From JBGPGW01 sp046349515 (GTDB lineage Bacteria; Pseudomonadota; Alphaproteobacteria; CADEGL01): a stretch of DNA of 64,000 nt. Of the stretch, positions 1 to 7,416 are shown one piece after another. The stretch spans positions 47,694-111,693 of the forward strand of contig JAXMCE010000010.1 in NCBI GenBank assembly GCA_046349515.1, in the 5' to 3' direction. Position 1 is the first letter of the stretch; every line of letters starts with the position of its first letter. Under the pieces are notes generated by a model. The model was not told the DNA's origin, ran no database searches, and saw only the letters and a program-made list of their open reading frames with translations. A program made the position numbers and the translations under genes.

Positions 1-708
1 GGCGTCGGCAAGACCTGGTTCTCGATCACCTTGGCCCATGCGCTCGCGCGCGCGGAGCAGCGCGCGCTCCTGTTTGACGCCGATCTCGGCCTCGCCAATG
101 TCGACATCCAGCTTGGCCTTCTGCCGAAGCGCGATCTCGGCGATGTGGTGAATCAACGGATCACCCTGGGCGACGCCGCCATGCGCTTCGAGGCCGGCCA
201 CTTCGACATCGTGCCGGGACGCTCCGGCAGCTTGGGCATGGCGACGCTCGGTCCCGACCGGCGCGCCGATCTCGTGCGACAGATTCGCGGCCTCACGGCC
301 CGCTACCAATGGATCATCCTCGATCTCAGCGCCGGCATCGACGATGCGGTCTCGAGTCTCGCCGCGACGGCGACGACGTGCCTCGTGCTCTGCACGGACG
401 AGCCGACCTCGCTGACCGATGCCTATGCCTTCATCAAGCTCATGCGACGGCGACAGGCGGCGACGGCGATCCAGATCGTTGTCAACCAGGCGTCATCGCG
501 CGAAGCGGGACAGCGGACCTTCGAGACGCTGCGCCGCTCCTGCGAGACCTTCCTCAACTTCGCGCCCGAGCTCCTCGGCGTTGTCCGGTCTGATCCCCGC
601 GTGGCCGATGCGATCCGGCACCAGACGTCCCTTCTCACCCGCCATCCGGCATCGAATGCCGCCGCGGATGCGGAGAGCATCGCGCTCCGGCTTCTCTCCC
701 AGCCATGA
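1..708 (+). CDS. flhG: MinD/ParA-family ATPase FlhG-like (flagellar number regulator), 5' end cut by window
   Basis: A P-loop ATPase of the MinD/ParA class whose start lies before the window; 235 residues are visible. The window opens inside the deviant Walker A motif (GVGKT), followed by the Walker A' region FDADLGLANVDIQLGL, which is typical of FlhG/FleN/YlxH proteins that set flagellar number and placement with the GTPase FlhF. The Walker B-like strand is WIILDLSAGID. The assignment to FlhG rather than another MinD rests on the neighbours: a FliK-like gene starts inside its stop (ATGA overlap), then come fliJ and fliI. A cytoplasmic, membrane-associated role is expected from the family. 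The KGG half of Walker A is outside the window. Confidence 0.8.
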   Translation, partial: GVGKTWFSITLAHALARAEQRALLFDADLGLANVDIQLGLLPKRDLGDVVNQRITLGDAAMRFEAGHFDIVPGRSGSLGMATLGPDRRADLVRQIRGLTARYQWIILDLSAGIDDAVSSLAATATTCLVLCTDEPTSLTDAYAFIKLMRRRQAATAIQIVVNQASSREAGQRTFETLRRSCETFLNFAPELLGVVRSDPRVADAIRHQTSLLTRHPASNAAADAESIALRLLSQP

Positions 709-1685
709 CGTCGATCCGGCCGTCGCCTCCCCCGCTCGCCCCGGCGGCTCAGCCGAGCGCGATGACGGTGACGCTCGCCAATCCTGCGCCGAACCTGGCG
801 CGCCTCGCGAATGGCGCGATGCTCACGGGCACCGTCATCGGCCCGTCGGGAAACGGCACGGCCCTGATTGCGACGGCCGAGGGACCGATTCGGCTTCCCA
901 TGCTTCCCGGCCTCATCCCCGGATCGACGCTGCGGCTCGAGATCGCAACGAACGGGCCGCGTTTGGACCTTGCGATCCTGTCGGTGCGCGCGCCCGAGCC
1001 CGCGGCCACCACGAGCGGCATCGCCACCGAGACAGCGAGCGCCCGAGATCTCGAAGACGCGTCTCTCATCCACCGTTGGCCCGCGCTCGAAACCGCGCGA
1101 ACGGGCGCCGCCGCGGGCCTGCCGATCCCGCGGCCCGGCCCCGGCCTCGCCCCTGCGATCGCGCGCCTTGTCACCGCGCTCGGCCACGGCGAGATCGATC
1201 AATGGATCGACCATGGCACCCTGCGGGCGATCGAAGCGAATCAGGGCGAACCGATCGCCGCGCGCCTCCGTGAGGATTTCGCGTTCTTGGGCGGGCTGGC
1301 GTCGCATAAGGACGCGGAGGATTGGCGGCTCTTCGCCCTGCCGTTCCTCCATGGCGGCGCGCTCCAGCAGGTTCAGCTCTTTCTCCGCCGGCACGACCAT
1401 GGACAGGAGGATGGCGGGTCGACCTGCCGCTTCCTCCTGCAGCTGTCGACGAGCCCCTTCGGCTGGCTTCAGCTCGATGGCCTCATCGACGGTCGCCGAT
1501 TCGATCTCATCCTGCGCTCGGAGAAGCGCCTTCCCGAAGCACTCCGCGAAGAGCTTGCTCGGCTGTTTGTGTCTGCTACGGCGGGGGCCGGCTATGTCGG
1601 CCGGTTCGAGAGTTCGGGGGAGCAGACCGTGTCAGCCCCGCCCGCGGCGAACACCATTCTCGAAGGACGCGGCGTTCTCGTCTGA
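705..1685 (+). CDS. FliK-like hook-length control family protein (putative)
   Basis: A 326-residue protein translationally coupled to the flhG-like gene by an ATGA overlap. The N-terminal 150 residues are Pro/Ala-rich, with a beta-type segment (GAMLTGTVIGPSGNGTALI, residues 33-51). The C-terminal half (about 200-310) has alternating strands such as FLLQLSTSPFGWLQLDG and RRFDLILRSEKR, reminiscent of the C-terminal Flg_hook domain of FliK proteins. No signal peptide or membrane segment is visible, as expected for a substrate of the flagellar export apparatus. Its place in a fliI/fliJ neighbourhood supports a flagellar role, but similarity to true FliK is only by pattern, so this could be an unrelated flagellar-locus protein. 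Confidence 0.6.
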   Translation: MTSIRPSPPPLAPAAQPSAMTVTLANPAPNLARLANGAMLTGTVIGPSGNGTALIATAEGPIRLPMLPGLIPGSTLRLEIATNGPRLDLAILSVRAPEPAATTSGIATETASARDLEDASLIHRWPALETARTGAAAGLPIPRPGPGLAPAIARLVTALGHGEIDQWIDHGTLRAIEANQGEPIAARLREDFAFLGGLASHKDAEDWRLFALPFLHGGALQQVQLFLRRHDHGQEDGGSTCRFLLQLSTSPFGWLQLDGLIDGRRFDLILRSEKRLPEALREELARLFVSATAGAGYVGRFESSGEQTVSAPPAANTILEGRGVLV

Positions 1686-1696
1686 TCTGGGTCGCG

Positions 1697-2116
1697 TTAT
1701 CCCGCGGCATTCCGCCTGAAGCGGTCGATTCCCATCTCGTCGAGCTGGCGCTGCTGCAGGCGGCCGAGCGCCGTGCGCTCTTCCGCCACTTCACGCGCCT
1801 GGACGAGCTCGTACTTCTTGAGCTCACGGAATGCCGCACCGGCTTCCTCGCGTGCGAGATCGATTTCGGCATTGAGTTCGGCCAGCGTCTGGGTGAGACG
1901 GGCGCGCCGCTCGAGCACGACACGCGCGAAACCATCGAAAAAACGCCGGGATTCGAACGATGCGGTCGCCACGCCGATTTCGACTTCCGATTCGGCGTCG
2001 AGCTTCGCGATCCGCTGTCTGACATCCTCCGCCAGCCCTTCGAGAGCGGCGAGCTTGCGGCGCGCCTCATCGACCCGCCACTTATGCAACCGGATGAGAG
2101 AGCGAAGGCCCTTCAT
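1697..2116 (-). CDS. fliJ: flagellar export chaperone FliJ
   Basis: A 139-residue, highly charged, almost wholly alpha-helical protein (Arg, Glu, Ala-rich heptads throughout), the length and coiled-coil character of FliJ. FliJ is the cytoplasmic stalk of the flagellar type III export ATPase, inserting into the FliI hexamer and escorting chaperones. The start overlaps the fliI stop by four bases (ATGA), so the two are translationally coupled in the order fliI-fliJ, as in other bacteria. It converges on the FliK-like gene with 11 bases between stops. Confidence 0.85.
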   Translation of the reverse strand: MKGLRSLIRLHKWRVDEARRKLAALEGLAEDVRQRIAKLDAESEVEIGVATASFESRRFFDGFARVVLERRARLTQTLAELNAEIDLAREEAGAAFRELKKYELVQAREVAEERTALGRLQQRQLDEMGIDRFRRNAAG

Positions 2117-3492
2117 GGCCCGATCTCCTCGGAATCGACGAGGGCGCCGGCGAGGCGCGCATAGGTCGCCGCGAGATCGCTGCGCTCATCCTTGTGTTGG
2201 CTCAAGACGGCCTCGATCGCAGGGTAACGTTGGATCGCCTCGTCCACGCCCGGATCCGTCCCCTGCCGGTAGGCGCCGAGGCGGATCATCTCCGCCATAT
2301 CCTCGTAACGGGAGATGAGGCCGCGCGCGCGCTGCACGACGGCGTTTTCTTCCTCGCTGTTGCAAGCGGGCATGGTCCGCGACACGCTCTTCAGAATGTT
2401 GATCGCAGGAAAGCGTCCGCGCTCGGCGATCTGGCGCTCGAGCACGATATGGCCATCGAGGATGGAGCGAACGGCATCGGCGACCGGTTCGTTGTGATCG
2501 TCGCCCTCGACGAGCACGGTGAAGAGGCCGGTGATGCTGCCGCGCCCGATGCCGGGGCCCGCGCGCTCGAGAAGCTTCGGCAACTCCGCGAACACCGTGG
2601 GCGTGTAGCCCTTGCTGGTCGGCGGCTCACCTGCCGATAGGCCGATTTCGCGCTGCGCCATGGCGAAGCGGGTCACGCTATCCATGAGGCAAAGTACGTC
2701 ACGGCCGAGGTCGCGGAAGTATTCGGCGACAGCCATAGTCATGTATGCCGCCTGACGGCGTACCAACGGCGCTTCATCCGAGGTGGCAACCACGACGACG
2801 CTCCGGGCCAAGCCCTCGGGGCCGAGATCGTCTTCGATGAACTCCTGAACTTCGCGGCCGCGTTCACCGATGAGGCCGATGACCGACACATCGGATGCCG
2901 TATACCGCGCCAACATCGACAACAGGACCGATTTCCCCACGCCCGAGCCGGCGAAGATACCCATGCGCTGGCCTCGACAGCAGGTGAGGAAGGCATTGAT
3001 GGCCCGTACGCCGAGATCGATCTTGCTGGCGACACGGCCGCGCTGGTGCGCCGGCGGCGGCGCGCGCCGAATCGGGCACGCGACAGGGCCGTTCGGCAGC
3101 GGTCCTTTTCCGTCAATGGGCTCGCCCCGCGCATTGATGATCCGGCCCAACCACCCGAGGCTCGGATAAATCGCCGGTTCGGCCTCGCGGATCTCGGCCT
3201 TGCACCCAATTCCCGTGCCTTCGACCGTGCCGAAGGGCATGAGAAGCGCCCGCCCGCCACGGAAGCCCACGACTTCGCATTCCATGGCCTCGCCCGAACG
3301 CTTGATGACCTGGCATCGGCCCCCCACCGAGAGGTCCCGATTAACGCCCGCGATTTCGATCGACATGCCCAGAATCGAGGAGACTCGACCGTAAACGCGG
3401 TATTCAGGTATGCGATCAAGCTCCCCTTCGAACGCCACAGCGATCGGGGAACCTATTGGGATTGCTGAAGTTTGTTGGGACGACTGGATCAT
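2113..3492 (-). CDS. fliI: flagellum-specific ATPase FliI
   Basis: A 459-residue member of the F1-beta-like type III export ATPases, close to the usual length of about 440-460. The Walker A motif AGSGVGKS is at residues 181-188, Walker B lies in DVLCLMDSVTRFAMAQRE, and the family signature SAGEPPTSKGYTPTVF is intact. It energises unfolding and export of flagellar axial proteins with FliJ and the FliH stator. It is first in a two-gene unit with fliJ and divergent from ctrA across 192 bases, so a CtrA-controlled intergenic region could serve both. Confidence 0.95.
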   Translation of the reverse strand: MIQSSQQTSAIPIGSPIAVAFEGELDRIPEYRVYGRVSSILGMSIEIAGVNRDLSVGGRCQVIKRSGEAMECEVVGFRGGRALLMPFGTVEGTGIGCKAEIREAEPAIYPSLGWLGRIINARGEPIDGKGPLPNGPVACPIRRAPPPAHQRGRVASKIDLGVRAINAFLTCCRGQRMGIFAGSGVGKSVLLSMLARYTASDVSVIGLIGERGREVQEFIEDDLGPEGLARSVVVVATSDEAPLVRRQAAYMTMAVAEYFRDLGRDVLCLMDSVTRFAMAQREIGLSAGEPPTSKGYTPTVFAELPKLLERAGPGIGRGSITGLFTVLVEGDDHNEPVADAVRSILDGHIVLERQIAERGRFPAINILKSVSRTMPACNSEEENAVVQRARGLISRYEDMAEMIRLGAYRQGTDPGVDEAIQRYPAIEAVLSQHKDERSDLAATYARLAGALVDSEEIGP

Positions 3493-3570
3493 GCTCGACG
3501 GCGTGATTGTCCCGGATCGGCTTTAAAGGGGGGTAAATCTCGTGCCTAAAAGGTCACAAGGCCGGAAAAT

Positions 3571-3584
3571 GGCGGAAATCCGCC
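3571..3584. promoter_or_regulatory. perfect 6-2-6 inverted repeat in the fliI-ctrA intergenic region
   Basis: GGCGGA-AA-TCCGCC, a perfect palindrome lying between the divergent fliI and ctrA starts. It is followed on the plus strand by AAAAGT and sits about 80 bases upstream of the fliI start on the minus strand. It could be a repressor or activator operator; the short loop makes a terminator hairpin unlikely. Only the symmetry is observed; the binding protein is unknown. Confidence 0.35.
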
Positions 3585-3606
3585 AAAAGTAACGATTTTG
3601 CACTTG

Positions 3607-3622
3607 GTAAAGGTTTATTAAC
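3607..3622 (+). promoter_or_regulatory. near-consensus CtrA box upstream of ctrA
   Basis: GTAA-AGGTTTA-TTAAC matches the CtrA full site TTAA-N7-TTAAC with one mismatch (G for the first T). It lies 63 bases upstream of the ctrA ATG, in a locally AT-rich stretch, with further TTAA half sites at 3649-3652 and 3670-3673. CtrA autoregulation is known in Caulobacter; here it is inferred from the site alone. Confidence 0.55.
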
Positions 3623-3684
3623 GAGTTTGGGCGATGCTCCCCCTATGGTTAAATCCTAATGAACGGCAATTAAGGAGTATCCCG

Positions 3685-4404
3685 ATGCGGGTCCTCATCG
3701 TCGAAGACGATAGCAATACGGCCAAGAGCATTGAGTTGATGCTGAAGTCGGAAGGTTACGTCTGCGACACCACCGATCTCGGCGAAGACGGTCTGGAGAT
3801 CGGCAAGCTCTACGACTATGACCTCATCATACTCGACCTCATGCTGCCCGATATCGACGGCTATGAGGTCCTGCGGCGGCTTCGCCAGGCGCGGATCTCT
3901 ACGCCGATCCTCATCCTGTCGGGTCTTGGCGACCTCGATGCCAAGATCAAGGGCCTCGGCTTCGGCGCCGACGACTACCTGACCAAGCCCTTCGACAAGC
4001 GCGAGCTCATCGCGCGGCTCCAGGCGGTCGTCCGCCGCTCCAAGGGTCATGCGGCCTCGATCATCCGCACGGGCAAGCTCCTCTTGAACCTCGACACGCG
4101 GACGGCCGAAGTCGATGGCCAGCCCCTCCACCTGACCGGCAAGGAGTACGGCATCCTCGAGCTGCTGTCCTTGCGCAAGGGCACCACGCTGACCAAGGAG
4201 ATGTTCCTCAATCATCTCTACGGCGGCATGGACGAGCCGGAGCTGAAGATCATCGACGTCTTCGTCTGCAAGCTGCGGAAGAAAGTCGCGGCCGCAACGG
4301 GCGGAGACAGCTACATCGAGACGGTCTGGGGCCGTGGCTACGTGCTGCGCGATCCGGAAAAGGACGTCGTCGAAGCGCCGCGCGCCGTGGCGGCGGTGGG
4401 CTAA
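3685..4404 (+). CDS. ctrA: cell-cycle/motility response regulator CtrA
   Basis: A 239-residue OmpR-class response regulator: receiver domain (1-120) with the acidic pair E8-D9-D10, phosphoacceptor D51 and the switch lysine in TKPF, then a winged-helix DNA-binding domain. The C-terminal stretches LTGKEYGILELLSLRKGT and FLNHLYGGMDEPELKIID are hallmarks of CtrA and near-identical across alphaproteobacteria. The start at 3685 is chosen because TAAGGAG lies 7 bases upstream and the receiver begins directly. CtrA controls cell cycle in some alphaproteobacteria and mainly motility and chemotaxis in Rhodospirillales; its position between fliI and the che operon fits the latter. A short Ala/Val tail extends past the usual end. 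It is phosphorylated through ChpT, encoded in the same locus. Confidence 0.95.
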   Translation: MRVLIVEDDSNTAKSIELMLKSEGYVCDTTDLGEDGLEIGKLYDYDLIILDLMLPDIDGYEVLRRLRQARISTPILILSGLGDLDAKIKGLGFGADDYLTKPFDKRELIARLQAVVRRSKGHAASIIRTGKLLLNLDTRTAEVDGQPLHLTGKEYGILELLSLRKGTTLTKEMFLNHLYGGMDEPELKIIDVFVCKLRKKVAAATGGDSYIETVWGRGYVLRDPEKDVVEAPRAVAAVG

Positions 4405-4515
4405 GCGGGGATCCGTGTGGGCGGCACATCGTGCTGCCCGCCCTTCCTCCGTCGTGTCTTCGGCCTTAATTTGGATCTGAATCGATCCGAAGAGTCGTAA
4501 TCCGAGAGGCGTGGG

Positions 4516-5361
4516 TCAACCTGCGAGGCGCTGCTGGGTCGCCGCGGCGCCGCGCGCGATGACGTAGATCCCCCGGTGGCCGGACAAGGCCACGAACTTA
4601 TCGGTCACGCCGAGCACGGTCTCAGCACCGCCGAGATAGAGAAATCCGTCATCGGGCATGTACTTGCTGATCTGGGCCAGGACCTGGCCCTTCGTCGGGT
4701 TGTCGAAGTAGATCAGCACGTTCCGGCAGAAGACCACGTCGAAGCGGCCGAGCGAACCGGGATCCTGCAGCAGATTGAATACCTTGTACTGGACCATCGC
4801 CCGGATGCTCGGATCGATCTGCCAGCGGTCGCCGTTCTGCTTGAAATACTTCACCAGGAACTGGATCGGCAGGCCGCGCTGCACCTCGAACTGGGAGTAG
4901 CTGCCAGCCTTGGCCTTCTCGAGCACGTCGGTCGAAAGATCGGTCCCGACGATCTCGATGCGCCACCCCGCCAGCTGAGCCGCGTGCTCGCGGAGAATCA
5001 TCGCGAGCGAATAGGGCTCCTGGCCGGTCGAGCAGGCGGCACTCCAGATGCGAACCGACTTGGCGCCCGCGCGGGTCTTGATCAGATGTGGCAGGACCAA
5101 GGTCTTGAACTGGTCGAAGGGCTTGGTGTCCCGGAAGAAGAACGACTCATTCGTGGTCATGGCTTCGGTGACCATGCGAACGAGCTCGGGCTCCGCCTTC
5201 GTCCGCAGGTTCGTGACGAGGTCGTCGATATCCTTGAAGCGCTTCAAGCGCGCGATCGGCATGAGCCGGTTCTCGACGAGATATTTCTTGTCGTCGCCGA
5301 GATCGAGGCCGGAGTTCTTCTTCACGAACTCCTTCACGAATTGAAAGGTTGCTGGGGTCAT
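4516..5361 (-). CDS. cheR: chemotaxis protein methyltransferase CheR
   Basis: 281 residues, the usual CheR size. The N-terminal helical domain is followed by the segment MTTNESFFFRD and the SAM-binding motif VRIWSAACSTGQEPYSLAM, then FDVVFCRNVLIYFD, all diagnostic of CheR. It methylates glutamates of methyl-accepting chemoreceptors. The start is the ATG overlapping the cheB stop by four bases (ATGA), making it the last gene of chpT-cheA-cheW-cheY-cheB-cheR. It converges on ctrA with 111 bases between stops, which hold only weak inverted repeats. Confidence 0.95.
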   Translation of the reverse strand: MTPATFQFVKEFVKKNSGLDLGDDKKYLVENRLMPIARLKRFKDIDDLVTNLRTKAEPELVRMVTEAMTTNESFFFRDTKPFDQFKTLVLPHLIKTRAGAKSVRIWSAACSTGQEPYSLAMILREHAAQLAGWRIEIVGTDLSTDVLEKAKAGSYSQFEVQRGLPIQFLVKYFKQNGDRWQIDPSIRAMVQYKVFNLLQDPGSLGRFDVVFCRNVLIYFDNPTKGQVLAQISKYMPDDGFLYLGGAETVLGVTDKFVALSGHRGIYVIARGAAATQQRLAG

Positions 5362-6515
5362 CGCTTGCCCCCGTTCAGCATTCGGCAGATTTGGGATCCG
5401 ATCCCGTCCAACGGCAGGACGGCACAGCAGAGACCCGCCGTCGCGACCGCGCCGGGCATGCCCCAGACGACGCTGGTCTGCTCGTCCTGGGCGACGAGAG
5501 AGCCGCCGGCTTCGATCAGCGCCTTGGCGCCGAGGTAGCCGTCCTGGCCCATCCCGGTCAGGATGAGGGCGAGTGTCGAGGGCCCGTAGGCGGCCACGAT
5601 GCTGCGAAACATCGGATCGACCGCCGGACGGCAGAAATTCTCCCGCGGCCCCTGATGGAGGCGGATGACCTTCTGCACGCCGTCGCGCGCGACCTCCATG
5701 TGGAAATCGCCGGGGGCAACATAAATGCGTCCCGGGACCACCGGTTCGCCTTGGATGGCTTCCGCGCACTTGATGCCCGTCGCGCGGTTGATGTGTTCGC
5801 TGAGGATGGCGGTGAAGGTCGGCGGCATGTGCTGGGTGATCAGCACGGGCACCCGCGCGAGATCCCGCTTGAGATCGGAGAGGACGTGGAGCAGCGCCTG
5901 CGGCCCCCCCGTCGAGCTGCCGATCGCGAGGATGTTGGGCTGGAGAGCCGACGGCGAGCGCAGCTTGAGCGGGCCCTTTGGCCGAATCGCCGCGAGTGCC
6001 GAACCCTTGGTGGGCTCTGGCCCCGCTGACGCCGGGACGGCTCGGCCGCGCCGTTGCGCCGCGAGCGCCTTGACCTTGGCAACCAGCTCGCGCTTGAAGC
6101 TGTCGGCTTCCGCGGACAGGTGATTCGAGGACGACGGCTTCGGGATGTAGTCGGATGCGCCCTTCTGCAGCGCCTGCATGCTGATGTCGGCGTTCCGACG
6201 CGTCAGCGTCGACGCCATGATGATCTTGGTGTCGGGACGCCGCGCGAGGAGCTTCGGAAGCGCCGTCAGGCCGTCCATCACCGGCATCTCGATGTCGAGC
6301 ACGATGACGTCGAAATCTTGGCGATCGAGCGTGTCCAGCGCCTGCTGCCCGTTCGGGACCGTGGCCGTCACCCGGATTTCCGGATCCGATTGCAAGGCGC
6401 GGGTGAGCGCGCCGCGGATGACCGCGGAGTCGTCGCACACCATCACGGCGTAGTGCGCCGCCGCGGGGTTGGAGGACCCTCCCCGCGCCTCGGCCGAGCG
6501 GGACAGAAGACTCAT
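5358..6515 (-). CDS. cheB: chemotaxis response regulator / protein-glutamate methylesterase CheB
   Basis: 385 residues: receiver domain at 20-135 with D28-D29 and phosphoacceptor D74, a basic linker, then the methylesterase domain from about 190. The catalytic triad is visible as Ser201 in IGSSTGGP, His229 in ITQHMPPT and Asp325 in TGMGQDG. It removes receptor methyl groups and deamidates glutamines when phosphorylated by CheA. It overlaps cheY upstream and cheR downstream by ATGA junctions, so expression is tightly coupled. Confidence 0.96.
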   Translation of the reverse strand: MSLLSRSAEARGGSSNPAAAHYAVMVCDDSAVIRGALTRALQSDPEIRVTATVPNGQQALDTLDRQDFDVIVLDIEMPVMDGLTALPKLLARRPDTKIIMASTLTRRNADISMQALQKGASDYIPKPSSSNHLSAEADSFKRELVAKVKALAAQRRGRAVPASAGPEPTKGSALAAIRPKGPLKLRSPSALQPNILAIGSSTGGPQALLHVLSDLKRDLARVPVLITQHMPPTFTAILSEHINRATGIKCAEAIQGEPVVPGRIYVAPGDFHMEVARDGVQKVIRLHQGPRENFCRPAVDPMFRSIVAAYGPSTLALILTGMGQDGYLGAKALIEAGGSLVAQDEQTSVVWGMPGAVATAGLCCAVLPLDGIGSQICRMLNGGKR

Positions 6516-6877
6516 AGGATGCCTACTTGCGCGAACTTCGACTGAATGATTCCGCTGTCGAACGGCTTCATGATGTACTCGTTCGCCCCGGCGGAAATGG
6601 CTTCCTGAATGTGCGTAATGTCGTTCTCGGTCGTGCAGAACACGACGACCGGCGTGTCGCCGCCCTTGGTCTGGCGCAGCTGCTTGATGAAATCGAGCCC
6701 GTTCATGACCGGCATGTTCCAATCGAGCAGGATGACATCCGGCATGCCCTTCAGGCAGACATCGAGCGCGGCTTTGCCGTCGGCGGCTTCGCTGATCGAG
6801 AATTTCAGCTCCTCGAGGATTCGCCGCGCGATCTTGCGGACCACGGTCGAGTCATCAACGATAAGACAGGACTTCAT
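6512..6877 (-). CDS. cheY: chemotaxis response regulator CheY
   Basis: A single-domain receiver of 121 residues with acidic pair D8-D9, phosphoacceptor D52 in LLDWNMPVMNG, threonine in CTTEND and lysine in IMKPF. When phosphorylated by CheA it acts on the flagellar motor switch. The sequence (DWNMP, GANEYIMKPFD) is of the alphaproteobacterial che-cluster CheY type. The stop overlaps cheB by four bases; 47 bases separate it from cheW. Confidence 0.92.
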   Translation of the reverse strand: MKSCLIVDDSTVVRKIARRILEELKFSISEAADGKAALDVCLKGMPDVILLDWNMPVMNGLDFIKQLRQTKGGDTPVVVFCTTENDITHIQEAISAGANEYIMKPFDSGIIQSKFAQVGIL

Positions 6878-6924
6878 TCCGTTCCTCCGACACCAATACG
6901 CCCGCGAACACTGACCGGGCGGTC

Positions 6925-7416
6925 CTAAGCGGCCTTGTTCAAGACAGGATCAAGAAGCTGCATGACGTCGAGCACCACGAGCAGCGAGCGCTCGAGGCGA
7001 TAGATGCCGGTCGAAACCGACTTGATGCGCGCATCGAGGGTTGATGGATTCCGCTCGAAGGCGTCCTGAGACAGGGACAGAACCTCGCCGACCGAATCGA
7101 CGATGAGGCTGTAGGGCTCGCCACGGGCATCGACGACGACGCTCATGTGGCTCGCGTCCGGCGCGCGATCCGGCCGGGCGAGACGCCGACGCAAATCGAT
7201 GGCCGTCACGATTCGGCCGCGCAGATTGAGCGCGCCGACCACCTCGCTCTGCGCGAGGGGAACGCGAGTCAGCCGCTGAGGGCCGAGGACGTCGCGCACC
7301 GACAGGACGGGAATGCCGAAGGTCTGTCCGTCGATCGCGACCGTCAGGAACTCCTGACCGATGTCGGTCTGTGCGCCCGCGTCGGCCGCGCGACCGGAAT
7401 GAGGATTGCCGCTCAT
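6925..7416 (-). CDS. cheW: chemotaxis coupling protein CheW
   Basis: A 163-residue single CheW/SH3-like domain protein. The N-terminal 20 residues are polar and disordered; the domain begins FLTVAIDGQTFGIPVLSVRDVLG and includes VVGALNLRGRIVTAIDLRRRL and the second subdomain around VVVDARGEPYSLIVDSVGEVL. It bridges chemoreceptors and CheA in signalling arrays at the inner membrane. Its ATG overlaps the cheA stop by four bases, so it is co-translated with cheA. Confidence 0.93.
   Translation of the reverse strand: MSGNPHSGRAADAGAQTDIGQEFLTVAIDGQTFGIPVLSVRDVLGPQRLTRVPLAQSEVVGALNLRGRIVTAIDLRRRLARPDRAPDASHMSVVVDARGEPYSLIVDSVGEVLSLSQDAFERNPSTLDARIKSVSTGIYRLERSLLVVLDVMQLLDPVLNKAA

Noticed and set aside
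4458..4490. Overlapping inverted repeats (CTTCGG/CCGAAG and GGATC/GATCC) between ctrA and cheR
   Set aside because: The two stems compete for the same bases and no T-run follows, so I could not support a terminator.
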